Shown here: positions 25,838 to 34,485 of the stretch, one piece after another
How positions within the stretch are numbered: position 1 is the first letter of the stretch
Layout: the number at the start of each line of letters is the position of its first letter
DNA from: Winogradskyella ouciana
Lineage (GTDB): Bacteria; Bacteroidota; Bacteroidia; Flavobacteriales; Flavobacteriaceae
Length of the DNA stretch: 64,000 bases
Assembly: GCF_009709615.1 (NCBI RefSeq)
Contig: NZ_WJYA01000005.1
Location: 434,001 to 498,000 of the forward strand
Direction of reading: 5' to 3'
Position numbers and translations under genes: made by a program
Notes under the pieces: generated by a model
What the model saw: the letters and a program-made list of their open reading frames with translations, nothing else
Database searches by the model: none
What the model was told of the DNA's origin: nothing

Positions 25838-28072
25838 ATGACAAGACAGAAAAAAAGGAAATCTAAAAAGAACAAGATTCCTAACCTTACAAATACCATC
25901 TTAGGTATTTTAAAAAAAGATAAAAACAAAACTTTTAATTACAAGCAAATTGCATCTATACTTGGTGTTAACGATGCTAGTAGCCGAAACCAAATCATAA
26001 AAACCTTAGCTAAACTTACTTCTAAACAAGAAATAGAACAAGTCGATAGAGGTAAATACAAAGCCATTGTAAACACAGAATATCATACTGGTATTCTAGA
26101 CCTTTCTTCAAAAGGCAATGGCTACATCATCAGTGATGATTTTGAGGAGGATGTATTTATAGCATCCAATAATATCAATAGAGCTTTGGATGGTGACGAA
26201 GTAGAATTTTACGCCTACAGAAGAAAACGAAGAGGAAAACAAGAAGGAGAAATCACCAATATTATTAAGCGCGCTAGAAGTGAATATGTAGGTACTATTC
26301 AAATTCACGAAAAAAAGAATTTTGCTTTCGTAGTAGCAGATAGTGCTAAAATGTACACAGATATTTTTGTACCTATCAATAAAACCAAGAAAGCTGAGGA
26401 TGGAGACAAAGTTTTGGTATCCATAGAGGAGTGGCCAGAAAAAGCAGATTCACCCAATGGTAAAGTATTGGAAGTTCTTGGGAAACCAGGTGAGCACAGT
26501 ACGGAAATTCATTCCATTTTAGCAGAGTATGGTTTGCCTCACGAGTTTCCTCATGAGGTAGAAAACTATGCTAATTCCATAGACTTAAATATTACAGCTG
26601 AAGAAATTGCCAAGCGACGCGATATGCGTAAGGATATAACCTTTACAATAGATCCTAAGGACGCCAAAGACTTTGATGATGCCTTATCATTTAAAGTTTT
26701 AGAAAATGGCTTATATGAAATAGGAATACATATTGCAGACGTTTCACACTATCTAGAACCAGGAACGGTTTTAGATGATGAAGCTTACGAGCGAGCTACC
26801 TCTATTTATTTAGTAGATCGTGTAGTACCAATGTTACCGGAAATTTTATCGAACGGAGCCTGTTCATTACGTCCGCATGAAGAAAAATACACCTTCTCTG
26901 CGGTCTTTAAAATGAACAATAAATGTGAGATTAAAGATCAATGGTTTGGTAGAACAGTTACCTATTCCGATGCACGTTTTGCTTACGAAGAAGCGCAGGC
27001 TATCATAGAAAATAATCCTAAAGTCACGCTGGGAGCAGTTGAAGCGTCTCAATTAAATACAACGATCCCTCAAGAAGTATCATTAACAGGAAAACAATAC
27101 AACACTAAACCTGAGATTGCCGAAGCTGTTTTGGTTTTAGATAGATTGGCAAAAAAAATGCGTTCGCAACGAATGCGATCAGGAGCGATTTCCTTTGATA
27201 AGGTTGAAGTGAAATTCAATTTAGACGAAGAAGCCAACCCAACGGGAGTATTCTTTAAAACCAGTAAAGATGCCAACAAACTGATTGAAGAATTTATGCT
27301 ATTGGCTAATAAAAAAGTAGCAGAATTTATAGGTAAGCAGAACCCAAAGAAAACCTTTGTATATAGAGTACATGACGAGCCAGATGAAGCTAAATTAGCA
27401 CAACTACAAACCGTAGTAAGTCGTTTTGGGCACAAACTCACGTTTAAGGATCGTAATAGTATTGCCTCATCATTAAACAAATTATTAACAGATGTTGTAG
27501 GTAAGAAAGAGCAAAATTTGGTTGATACCTTAACCATCCGTACCATGTCTAAAGCAGAATATACGACGCAAAACATAGGGCATTACGGACTAGCGTTTGA
27601 TTATTACAGTCACTTTACTTCACCTATTCGTCGTTACCCAGATGTAATGGCACATCGCTTGTTACAGCATTATTTAGATGGTGGTAAATCAGCCAACGAA
27701 GAGATTTACGAAGAAAAGTGTAAACACTCCAGTAACATGGAATATTTAGCCACTAAAGCAGAGCGCGATTCAATTAAGTACATGCAGATACGCTTTATGC
27801 AAGATCACCAAGACGAAGAGTTTTTAGGAGTGATATCTGGTGTTACGGATTGGGGAATTTATGTTGAAATTATCTCCAACAAATGCGAAGGAATGGTAAG
27901 TGTTAGAGACATGAAAGATGATCATTATTCTTTTGATCAGGATCAATATGCTATGGTTGGTCGTAAAACTCAGAATATATATCAATTAGGTGACGAAATC
28001 ATCGTAAAGGTTAAAAATACCGACTTGGTAAAAAAACATTTGGATTTTTATTTGGTAGGAAAACCTGAATAA
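25838..28072 (+). CDS. rnr: Ribonuclease R (3'-5' exoribonuclease, RNB family)
   Basis: 744 residues, typical of RNase R. A basic N-terminus and winged-helix-like segment (IASILGVNDASSRNQIIKTLAKL) precede two cold-shock-type domains, the RNB catalytic domain with its acidic metal-binding stretch (TIDPKDAKDFDDALS, about residue 272) and HYTSPIRRYPDVMAHRLL-like motif (here HFTSPIRRYPDV), and an S1 domain at about 660-735 (GVISGVTDWGIYVEI). It degrades structured RNA in the cytoplasm. The ATG at 25838 lies far downstream of the only promoter-like element seen. Confidence 0.96.
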   Translation: MTRQKKRKSKKNKIPNLTNTILGILKKDKNKTFNYKQIASILGVNDASSRNQIIKTLAKLTSKQEIEQVDRGKYKAIVNTEYHTGILDLSSKGNGYIISDDFEEDVFIASNNINRALDGDEVEFYAYRRKRRGKQEGEITNIIKRARSEYVGTIQIHEKKNFAFVVADSAKMYTDIFVPINKTKKAEDGDKVLVSIEEWPEKADSPNGKVLEVLGKPGEHSTEIHSILAEYGLPHEFPHEVENYANSIDLNITAEEIAKRRDMRKDITFTIDPKDAKDFDDALSFKVLENGLYEIGIHIADVSHYLEPGTVLDDEAYERATSIYLVDRVVPMLPEILSNGACSLRPHEEKYTFSAVFKMNNKCEIKDQWFGRTVTYSDARFAYEEAQAIIENNPKVTLGAVEASQLNTTIPQEVSLTGKQYNTKPEIAEAVLVLDRLAKKMRSQRMRSGAISFDKVEVKFNLDEEANPTGVFFKTSKDANKLIEEFMLLANKKVAEFIGKQNPKKTFVYRVHDEPDEAKLAQLQTVVSRFGHKLTFKDRNSIASSLNKLLTDVVGKKEQNLVDTLTIRTMSKAEYTTQNIGHYGLAFDYYSHFTSPIRRYPDVMAHRLLQHYLDGGKSANEEIYEEKCKHSSNMEYLATKAERDSIKYMQIRFMQDHQDEEFLGVISGVTDWGIYVEIISNKCEGMVSVRDMKDDHYSFDQDQYAMVGRKTQNIYQLGDEIIVKVKNTDLVKKHLDFYLVGKPE

Positions 28073-28085
28073 AACCTAAATTTAT

Positions 28086-28109
28086 CATGCTGAACTTGTT
28101 TCAGTATCT
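28086..28109. repeat. Dispersed intergenic repeat (CATGCTGAACTTGTTTCAG type)
   Basis: Member of the same CTGA-core family as the copies at 2353, 36755, 38348 and 45758. Its right end runs into the TTG that would be the -33 box of the next gene. Confidence 0.6.
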
Positions 28110-28139
28110 TGTATGTTGTGGTGCAACGATTTATATTTG
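28109..28139 (+). promoter_or_regulatory. Promoter (TTG, 20 bp, TATATTTG) for the YbjQ-like gene
   Basis: TTG at 28109-28111 is followed by a 20-bp spacer and TATATTTG at 28132-28139, a good Bacteroidota -33/-7 pair, 27 bp before the ATG at 28167. Confidence 0.6.
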
Positions 28140-28166
28140 ACATAGACATATAAATAAATTTATCGT

Positions 28167-28466
28167 ATGATTCTAACCACAACAAATTCCATAGAAGGTT
28201 TTAAAATAATGGATTATTTAGGCATTGTCACTGGTGTTGCTATGAATGAAGAGAAATTGGCAATGGGCTTTAGTGTCTCTAAATACTATAAGACAATTCA
28301 AGATAGTGTAGATAAAACCAAAGAAAAAGCATTTCAGAGTCTTCAGGAAAATGCAAAACAATTAAATGCCAATGCCATCGTTGGTATTAAAGTAGAAATT
28401 GAATTAACTACAAGTAACTATGCAATGGTTTCCGTGACAGGAACCGCAGTAAAAGTGGCAACATAA
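28167..28466 (+). CDS. YbjQ/UPF0145 family protein
   Basis: 99 residues, close to the family's usual size. The sequence has the family pattern: ILTTTNSIEGFKIMDYLGIVTGVAM at the start and LNANAIVGIKVEIELTTSN-like core, ending MVSVTGTAVKV. Members form pentameric rings and are sometimes annotated as heavy-metal binding, but no role is proved. It has its own promoter, and the DUF2807 gene follows after 14 bp. Confidence 0.85.
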   Translation: MILTTTNSIEGFKIMDYLGIVTGVAMNEEKLAMGFSVSKYYKTIQDSVDKTKEKAFQSLQENAKQLNANAIVGIKVEIELTTSNYAMVSVTGTAVKVAT

Positions 28467-28480
28467 ATTATTAAAATCAA

Positions 28481-29152
28481 ATGAAAAATATCATTCTTAC
28501 CCTTGCTCTTTTATTTAGCTGTTCTATTACTGCTCAAGATACTATTGAGAAGACAGTTGGTGAATTTAATACCGTAAAAGTTTACGACCTAATTAATCTA
28601 AAGATGAAAAAATCTGATGAGAACAAAGTTGTTATTTATGGTAAAAACCGTAAAGATGTTCAGGTTTTGAACAATAACGGTAAGCTAAAAATAAGAATGA
28701 AGCTAGAAGAGAGTTATGACGGAAATGACACAGTCGTTATTCTTTATTACACTTCTGTAGATGTTATCGATGCAAATGAAGGAGCAAAAGTTAACGTAGA
28801 TGAAACCTTAGAACAATATGAGATTGACCTAAAAGCACAAGAAGGAGCGGAAATCACAGCAGATATAAAAACAACTTATGCAAATATTAGAGCTGTAACT
28901 GGTGCTGTAATCAATACAACAGGAAGCTCTAAAAATCAAGATATATCTATTTATACAGGCGGAGTTTTTAATGCAAAAGAATTAAAAACGGAGCAAACGG
29001 AAGTAAGCATCAATGCTGGTGGTGAAGCTTATATCAATGCATCTGAGTATGTGGATGTAAGGATAAAAGCTGGCGGAAATGTTTTTATATACGGTAATCC
29101 AAAACTCATAGACGAAAAGACAGTTCTTGGTGGCAAAGTAAAGCGTATGTAA
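28481..29152 (+). CDS. DUF2807 (GIN-domain) secreted protein
   Basis: 223 residues with a Sec signal (MKNIILTLALLFSCSITAQ; the Cys at 14 could also make it a lipoprotein). The remainder is a head GIN domain of repeated short strands: VKVYDLINLKMKKSDENKVVIYGK, VIDANEGAKVNVDETLEQYEIDLKAQEGAEITADIKT, FNAKELKTEQTEVSINAGGEAYINASEYVDVRIKAGGNVFIYG, expected to form a right-handed beta-helix. Function is unknown; such proteins are common in Bacteroidota envelopes. Probably cotranscribed with the YbjQ-like gene. Confidence 0.85.
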   Translation: MKNIILTLALLFSCSITAQDTIEKTVGEFNTVKVYDLINLKMKKSDENKVVIYGKNRKDVQVLNNNGKLKIRMKLEESYDGNDTVVILYYTSVDVIDANEGAKVNVDETLEQYEIDLKAQEGAEITADIKTTYANIRAVTGAVINTTGSSKNQDISIYTGGVFNAKELKTEQTEVSINAGGEAYINASEYVDVRIKAGGNVFIYGNPKLIDEKTVLGGKVKRM

Positions 29153-29170
29153 ATTCCTATTACTTTTTGT

Positions 29171-29178
29171 TACTTTTG
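29171..29178 (+). promoter_or_regulatory. -7 promoter element TACTTTTG for the LysE-family gene
   Basis: TAnnTTTG match 18 bp before the ATG at 29197. It supports that ATG rather than the in-frame TTG at 29167, which lies upstream of the element. Confidence 0.55.
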
Positions 29179-29196
29179 TGTAAACCGCAAGTTTAC

Positions 29197-29886
29197 ATGT
29201 TAGATGATATCTTAACAGCCATTCCCTTTGGGATTATTTTAGCCTTTACCATAGGTCCAGTATTCTTTGTGCTCTTAGAAACAAGTGCTACAAAAGGATT
29301 TACAAGAGCTGTGGTTTTTGATCTTGGTGTTATTCTAGCAGATATAGTCTTTATACTTGTTATTTTTAAAAGCACAGATACGCTACTAGACAAAATTAAA
29401 GACGACCCTAATTTATTGGTGTTTGGAGGTGTTCTTCTAGTAATTTATGGAGTCATAAGTTTTATAAAAACGTCAAAATCTTTTCGTTCCATAGTAAGGG
29501 AGCACCATCGCATAGAATTACCAAAAAACGACTACGGAAAGCTGTTTGTTAAAGGGTTTTTGCTCAACTTTATTAACATCGGAGTGCTTTTGGGCTGGTT
29601 AGGCTTCATCGTTATCGGTACGTCAATAACAGAATCTTCAAACGGTGTCGCAATCTTTATTACTACCATGTTGATATCGTATTTTTTATGCGATCTTTTT
29701 AAAATAGCTATGGCAAAACGCTTAAGAAGCAAACTTACACCTAGACTTATTTTTAAGACAAAAAAAATTGTGGCTTTGGTTATTTTAGGGTTTGGAATTC
29801 TACTTTTATCACAGGGATTGTTCCCAGATTTATATGAAAAAGGGAAGGAACAGATTGATAGAGTAAACCCAATAAAAAACGAGTAG
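29197..29886 (+). CDS. LysE family exporter
   Basis: 229 residues from ATG 29197 (MLDDILTAIPFGIILAFTIGPVFFVLLE). An in-frame TTG at 29167 is unlikely because the promoter element lies after it. Six membrane helices are visible, and the first carries the LysE/RhtB pattern with Gly-Pro (TIGPVFF). The family exports amino acids or similar metabolites across the inner membrane; substrate unknown. The C-terminus is charged. Confidence 0.85.
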   Translation: MLDDILTAIPFGIILAFTIGPVFFVLLETSATKGFTRAVVFDLGVILADIVFILVIFKSTDTLLDKIKDDPNLLVFGGVLLVIYGVISFIKTSKSFRSIVREHHRIELPKNDYGKLFVKGFLLNFINIGVLLGWLGFIVIGTSITESSNGVAIFITTMLISYFLCDLFKIAMAKRLRSKLTPRLIFKTKKIVALVILGFGILLLSQGLFPDLYEKGKEQIDRVNPIKNE

Positions 29887-29946
29887 GATAGAGATAGGTA
29901 TAATTCTTGAGGTATAAATTACCACAACCAACAAATACGATTTATA

Positions 29947-30606
29947 ATGAAATCAGTAATTACTTTATTTTGTATTACGCTTTTTATGAGCTTTGGATAT
30001 GCACAAGACAGTTCCAGTAAATCACCGCATTATATTTTACCAGAGTTTACCGAAGGTATAATTTTGATGAAGGACGGAAGTAAGCTGACTGAAGTTTTAA
30101 ATTATAATGCGCTTTCAGAAAACTTTGCTTTTAAAAAAGACGATGAGATATTAGCAATGACACAAACTGATATTGGGAGGATAGATACGGTTTATGTATC
30201 AAATAGAAAATTTATAAGAAAAGATGGTGTCTTTTTAGAATTGCTTATGAAGTCTGAGGTTGAGTTGTATTTGGAACATAAATGTAATTTAGAATCTTCA
30301 ACAGCTGCTAGTGGTGGATATGGTGGAACATCGCAAACCACCTCAGGTAGAACAGTGTCTTCAATAGAAAACCGAGGAAATCTATACGGCCTGGAATTAC
30401 CAGAAATGTATAAGGTTAAACCGATTAAGGAATATTGGTTCTATAAAGATGATGTTGTAACAAAGTTTAAATCATTGAGCCAACTTAAGAAGCTTTATAA
30501 AGACCGAAAAAAAGACATTAAAACCTATAGAAAAACACATGATGTCGATACAAAAGAGCCACTAACCATAGTCCAATTAATAGAACACCTGGAGTCAGAC
30601 CAATAG
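29947..30606 (+). CDS. Secreted protein of unknown function
   Basis: 219 residues with a Sec signal (MKSVITLFCITLFMSFGYAQ). The middle reads like a small beta domain (EGIILMKDGSKLTEVLNYNALSENFAFKKDDEILAM then IDTVYVSNRKFI), as seen in several Bacteroidota secreted unknowns. A Gly/Ser/Thr-rich linker (about 118-140) precedes a basic helical C-terminus (FKSLSQLKKLYKDRKKDIKTYRK). I do not recognise a named family. The tandem-repeat tract begins shortly after it. Confidence 0.65.
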   Translation: MKSVITLFCITLFMSFGYAQDSSSKSPHYILPEFTEGIILMKDGSKLTEVLNYNALSENFAFKKDDEILAMTQTDIGRIDTVYVSNRKFIRKDGVFLELLMKSEVELYLEHKCNLESSTAASGGYGGTSQTTSGRTVSSIENRGNLYGLELPEMYKVKPIKEYWFYKDDVVTKFKSLSQLKKLYKDRKKDIKTYRKTHDVDTKEPLTIVQLIEHLESDQ

Positions 30607-30719
30607 TTATTAAAAGAAAACTCTTTGTGAAATTTTGGCTTCTTAAGGTATCTAAAAATCTTTATCTGTATTGTATGACTTTCAATAGGCTTCGTCATAA
30701 CTATTATAGCTAAAAACTC

Positions 30720-31231
30720 TTCGATTCTTGTTGAAGTTTCTCCGTGCTGTCAAGTGTCCATAAAGACTCGGATAATTACTATAGACGGCGTCTGTCTTTT
30801 ATTAATTTTCGTAAAAAATTCACAAAAAACTCAGTTATGCTAGACGTTTCAAGGTATCCTTCTTGGACGCGAACCGCAATGACATAATCATGATTTTCTT
30901 AAAATTTTAAAACAAAACGCTTTCAATATATTTTGAAGGTTTGAAGAGTATCGAGCGTCCCTAAGTGTATGGAGAACCGCTGTAGATGATGTTGGGTCTT
31001 TAATTAATTTTTTATAAAAAATTTAAAAAATCTCAGTTGAGTAAAACGTTTCAAGATGTCTTTCTTGGATTTGAACCGCGCATGTCTTAATCTAAATTTT
31101 CTTAAAATTTTTAAAACAAAAAGCTTTTTATATATATTGAAGGTTTGAAGAGCTATCGAGCCTCCTAAGTGTATAGAGAACCGCTGTAGCTGGTGTGTTA
31201 CTTTAATTAAATTTTTCTAAAATTTTAAAAT
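30720..31231. repeat. Decayed tandem repeats trailing tRNA-Cys (rtT-like)
   Basis: Two clear direct copies of a unit of about 203 bp (about 30826-31027 and 31028-31231) share long stretches such as TTGAAGGTTTGAAGAG and GAGAACCGCTGTAG. A third, more diverged copy precedes them from about 30720. The tRNA 3'-half word GAACCGC occurs at 30871, 30974, 31073 and 31178, and in the real tRNA at 31283, so the basic step is 99-105 bp. Similarity falls with distance from the tRNA. No protein gene is evident from 30607 to 31265. Confidence 0.75.
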
Positions 31232-31261
31232 AAAAAAAGAGATACTTTTCGGTATCTCTTT
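31232..31261 (-). terminator. Terminator of tRNA-Cys
   Basis: AAAGAGATAC (31236-31245) pairs perfectly with GTATCTCTTT (31252-31261) around a TTTTCG loop. On the minus strand the stem is followed by a run of T, five bases past the tRNA 3' end. Confidence 0.8.
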
Positions 31262-31265
31262 CTTG

Positions 31266-31336
31266 AGGTGTCGAGCGGATTCGAACCGCTGTAGATGGTG
31301 TTGCAGACCACTGCCTAGCCACTCGGCCACGACACC
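31266..31336 (-). tRNA. tRNA-Cys (anticodon GCA)
   Basis: 71 nt on the minus strand. The acceptor stem GGTGTCG pairs with CGACACC; the D arm is GCC/GGC with loop GAGTGGCTA; the anticodon stem GTGGT/ACCAT encloses CTGCAAC, with GCA at 31302-31304; the T arm is AGCGG-TTCGAAT-CCGCT. The last base (31266) is the discriminator T (U in the RNA) expected for tRNA-Cys. CCA is not encoded. A TATATTTG element lies 13 bp upstream. Confidence 0.95.
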
Positions 31337-31348
31337 CTTTTGAGAGGG

Positions 31349-31356
31349 CAAATATA
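31349..31356 (-). promoter_or_regulatory. -7 promoter element TATATTTG for tRNA-Cys
   Basis: Minus-strand TATATTTG, 12 bp before the mature tRNA 5' end, leaving a short leader for RNase P to remove. Confidence 0.6.
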
Positions 31357-31386
31357 TAAATTATAAACGTTTTACCCTATACAGGC

Positions 31387-31749
31387 TTACTTTTTTCGCT
31401 TTTCAGAAAGTTTTATAGTCACCATTTCCACATCACCACCAATAGGAGGATTAATCTTACTAACCGCAACTTTAATCTTGGTAACCAATTTATCCTCACT
31501 AAAAATTTTATCAATAATCCGTTGTGCAACGGTTTCTAGCAGTTTAGACGGTTTAGCCATTTCATCCCTTACAACTTTATTTAAAAAGACATAATCAACG
31601 GTATCACTCAACTTATCAGATTTAGAAGAAGGCTTCAAATCTGCTTTAACCTCTAAATCAACACGGTAATCACTACCAATAGCGGTTTCTTCTCTCAAAC
31701 AGCCATGATATGCAAAAACACGGATATTTTCAACTTTTATAACTCCCAT
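31387..31749 (-). CDS. folB: Dihydroneopterin aldolase
   Basis: 120 residues, normal for FolB, which converts dihydroneopterin to hydroxymethyl-dihydropterin in folate synthesis. The family pattern is clear: VFAYHGCLREETAIGSDYRVDLEV, DTVDYVFLNKVV, LLETVAQRII and the C-terminal VAVSKINPPIGGDVEMVTIKL. The promoter element TATATTTG ends 4 bp before the ATG, so the mRNA may be leaderless. No other folate gene is adjacent. Confidence 0.95.
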   Translation of the reverse strand: MGVIKVENIRVFAYHGCLREETAIGSDYRVDLEVKADLKPSSKSDKLSDTVDYVFLNKVVRDEMAKPSKLLETVAQRIIDKIFSEDKLVTKIKVAVSKINPPIGGDVEMVTIKLSEKRKK

Positions 31750-31753
31750 GCTG

Positions 31754-31761
31754 CAAATATA
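31754..31761 (-). promoter_or_regulatory. -7 promoter element TATATTTG for folB
   Basis: Minus-strand TATATTTG ends 4 bp upstream of the folB ATG; +1 would fall on or beside the start codon. Confidence 0.55.
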
Positions 31762-31792
31762 GAGAATCCCTTAATTGTTACTGGACGTTGAG

Positions 31793-31993
31793 TTAATTTG
31801 TAAAGAAATCAAAGATATTGCTCAAAGCACCAGTTTTAGCTTTAAAAAACTCAGTATAGGTACATTTTTTACAAGTTACTGAAGTAAACTTTTTGTTTTG
31901 TACGTCAAAGATTTTAGACAATGTACCTCCTGTAGCTCTCATTTCACCAATTTCGTAAGTGGTGTTATCACATTTAGGACATTTGTAGTTCAT
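31793..31993 (-). CDS. Small zinc-ribbon protein (COG3478-like)
   Basis: 66 residues with two CxxC knuckles: YKCPKCDN near the start and VTCKKCTYTEFFK later, the pattern of a one-domain zinc ribbon predicted to bind nucleic acid. The segment GEMRATGGTLSKIFDVQNKKF between them and the ending ALSNIFDFFTN fit the COG3478 group as I remember it. Function is not established. It lies 43 bp upstream of folB on the same strand. Confidence 0.75.
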   Translation of the reverse strand: MNYKCPKCDNTTYEIGEMRATGGTLSKIFDVQNKKFTSVTCKKCTYTEFFKAKTGALSNIFDFFTN

Positions 31994-32059
31994 GTTTTTT
32001 TGGTTTATGTTATATCTATTCTATAAGTATCCTATAGTGCAATAATGTTACATTTTGCT

Positions 32060-32067
32060 TAATTTTG
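32060..32067 (+). promoter_or_regulatory. -7 promoter element TAATTTTG for glnS
   Basis: TAnnTTTG match 53 bp before the glnS ATG. Confidence 0.5.
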
Positions 32068-32120
32068 CCACGTCCAACAAAGCCTTGGCAAAGTTGGAAC
32101 TTTTACCCAATACCTAAACA

Positions 32121-34121
32121 ATGTCAGAAGAAACAAAATCACTCAATTTTATTGAGCATATTATAGAAGAAGACCTATCCAACGGTTTGCCAAAAGAGAA
32201 ACTTCGTTTCCGTTTTCCTCCTGAACCAAATGGCTATTTGCATATTGGCCACACAAAAGCTATTGGTATTAGTTTTGGTTTAGGCAAAAAATATAATGCT
32301 CCCGTAAACCTAAGGTTTGATGATACCAATCCAGCAAAAGAAGAGCAGGAGTATGTAGATGCCATAAAAAAAGACATTGCTTGGTTAGGCTATGAATGGG
32401 CAAATGAACTGTATTCTTCAGACTATTTCGATAAGCTTTACAATTGGGCTGTTCAGCTTATTAAAGATGGAAAAGCATACGTAGACAGCCAGTCTTCTGA
32501 AGCTATGGCAGAACAAAAAGGGACGCCAACACAACCGGGAACTAACAGTCCATACAGAGACAGAAGTGTAGAGGAGAACCTTGATTTATTTCAGCGCATG
32601 AAAGCTGGGGAATTCAAAGCGGGTACACATGTACTGCGCGCTAAAATAGATATGGAGGACCCAAATATGTTGATGCGAGACCCAATAATGTATCGCATTT
32701 TACACACCAAACACCATAGAACAGGTGATGACTGGTGCATTTACCCAATGTACGATTGGACGCACGGTGAAAGCGATTACATAGAACAAGTTTCACATTC
32801 ACTTTGCTCTCTGGAATTTAAACCTCACCGAAAGCTTTATAACTGGTTTAGGGATCATGTTTACGAATATGCTAAGGACCAATTACCACTTCCGCCTAAA
32901 CAACGCGAGTTTGCAAGATTAAATCTCAGCTACACCATAATGAGCAAGCGTAAATTGTTACGCTTAGTTGAGGAGGGTATTGTGTCTGGGTGGGACGATC
33001 CACGTATGCCAACTATTTCTGGCTTAAGACGACGAGGTTATACACCAAGTTCAATACGTGAGTTCATAAAAAAAGTAGGTGTTGCCAAGCGTGAAAATGT
33101 CATTGATGTATCATTACTTGAATTCTGTATTCGTGAAGATTTAAACAAAACAGCAAATCGTGTGATGGCGGTTTTAGATCCCGTGAAAGTAGTCATTACC
33201 AATTACCCTGAGGATAAGGAAGAATGGCTTGAGGCAGAAAACAACCAAGAAGATGAATCTGCCGGTTATAGAAAAGTGCCATTTTCGCGAGAAATCTATA
33301 TTGAAAAAGAAGACTTTAAGGAAGAGGCTGGAAACAAGTTTTTTAGATTAAAGCTTGGTGGTGAAGTACGCTTGAAGAATGCCTATATTATTAAAGCAAA
33401 TGATGTGATTAAAGATGAAAATGGAGGCATCATAGAAATTCACTGCACCTATGATACAGACACCTCAAAGAAAGTCAAAGGCACTTTGCACTGGGTTTCT
33501 ATAAAACATGCCATAAAAGCTGAAATAAGAGAATATGATCGTTTGTTTATGCATGAAGCACCAGACAGCGACAAGGATAAGGATTTTATGGAATTTTTGA
33601 ACCCGAACTCATTAGATGTGAAAACAGGCTACCTAGAACCCAGTTTGTCTGGTGTTGAAGCGGGAGAACGGTTTCAGTTTCAGCGCTTAGGCTATTTTGT
33701 GGTGGATGAAGATTCTACCAAAGATAAATTGGTATTTAATAAAACAGTTGGACTTCGTGATAGTTGGGCAAAGCAAAAACCAAAACCGGAACAAAAGCAA
33801 CAACCAAAAAAACAACAACCGCAACGTCCAGCGATTAGTATTATTCAACAATTAGGTAAAAAATACACAAATTTACCTGAGGAAAAGCAAATACGTACAA
33901 AAGCGGAAATACAAGAACTGGCTAAAAAAGTTTCTTACGAAGAACTGGAACCTTGGTTTGGTACCGCGGTAAAAAAGGCTGGGACACGCATTGCCACTAT
34001 GATAACGCTAAAGGTACTTTTGAATAAAGGATTAGAGCGCAACGACGCCATAAATGAATTTATAGAAAAAGCTCTAGAAGATAAAAATGAACTTTTGGTA
34101 AAGGAAGCATCAGAGGTTTAA
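32121..34121 (+). CDS. glnS: Glutaminyl-tRNA synthetase with C-terminal YqeY-like extension
   Basis: 666 residues, about 110 longer than E. coli GlnS. It charges tRNA-Gln with glutamine. The class I signatures are present: FRFPPEPNGYLHIGHTKAI (HIGH, about 30-48) and MSKRKL (KMSKS-like, about 274). The anticodon-binding beta-barrels occupy about 340-560. After a Lys/Gln/Pro-rich linker (KPKPEQKQQPKKQQPQ), the last 85 residues resemble the helical YqeY/GatB tail (IRTKAEIQELAKKVSYEELEPWF ... NEFIEKALED), which binds tRNA in related proteins. Confidence 0.95.
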   Translation: MSEETKSLNFIEHIIEEDLSNGLPKEKLRFRFPPEPNGYLHIGHTKAIGISFGLGKKYNAPVNLRFDDTNPAKEEQEYVDAIKKDIAWLGYEWANELYSSDYFDKLYNWAVQLIKDGKAYVDSQSSEAMAEQKGTPTQPGTNSPYRDRSVEENLDLFQRMKAGEFKAGTHVLRAKIDMEDPNMLMRDPIMYRILHTKHHRTGDDWCIYPMYDWTHGESDYIEQVSHSLCSLEFKPHRKLYNWFRDHVYEYAKDQLPLPPKQREFARLNLSYTIMSKRKLLRLVEEGIVSGWDDPRMPTISGLRRRGYTPSSIREFIKKVGVAKRENVIDVSLLEFCIREDLNKTANRVMAVLDPVKVVITNYPEDKEEWLEAENNQEDESAGYRKVPFSREIYIEKEDFKEEAGNKFFRLKLGGEVRLKNAYIIKANDVIKDENGGIIEIHCTYDTDTSKKVKGTLHWVSIKHAIKAEIREYDRLFMHEAPDSDKDKDFMEFLNPNSLDVKTGYLEPSLSGVEAGERFQFQRLGYFVVDEDSTKDKLVFNKTVGLRDSWAKQKPKPEQKQQPKKQQPQRPAISIIQQLGKKYTNLPEEKQIRTKAEIQELAKKVSYEELEPWFGTAVKKAGTRIATMITLKVLLNKGLERNDAINEFIEKALEDKNELLVKEASEV

Positions 34122-34180
34122 CAAAGTCTTCATAGTTGTTTTCATTATAAATTTTTATCTTAGTATAAACTTGGAACATT

Positions 34181-34390
34181 ATGAAAGAAACACAACAAAT
34201 ACTAACAGAAATAGCAACCGTTACACGAGAGATAGAGGATAACTATCCAGAACTCATGAAATATCTCAACGAAACGAGAAGTACTTTGCCGGAAGGCTCT
34301 AACGCTAGCGCAACATTAAATAAAGAGGATTTAGAGAATTATTTAAGCCAATTGAAGGAATTGGTTTCAAAATATAAGAAAGAGCATTAA
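34181..34390 (+). CDS. Small acidic helical protein, unknown
   Basis: 69 residues, no signal peptide and no membrane helix. The sequence is largely helical and acidic (LTEIATVTREIEDNYPELMKYLNETRSTLPEG, then LNKEDLENYLSQLKELVSKYKK). It is preceded by its own gap and followed by a strong terminator, supporting a real short gene. I do not recognise a function. Confidence 0.7.
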   Translation: MKETQQILTEIATVTREIEDNYPELMKYLNETRSTLPEGSNASATLNKEDLENYLSQLKELVSKYKKEH

Positions 34391-34412
34391 AACAACATTA
34401 AACCACACCAAT

Positions 34413-34447
34413 AAAAAACCCAAGGACTTATATTCTTGGGTTTTTTT
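34413..34447 (+). terminator. Rho-independent terminator after the 69-residue gene
   Basis: AAAAAACCCAAG (34413-34424) pairs perfectly with CTTGGGTTTTTT (34435-34446), leaving a 10-nt loop and a T-tract. Confidence 0.85.
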
Positions 34448-34485
34448 GTACATTTAAAACATACTAACTAATAAAATCAAAACAA

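Noticed and set aside
27070..27576. 168-residue minus-strand open frame within rnr
   Set aside because: Opposite a conserved RNB domain and without family features.
30720..31231. CRISPR array in the repeat tract
   Set aside because: Units are about 103-203 bp, diverged, and similar throughout rather than short identical repeats with unique spacers; no cas genes.
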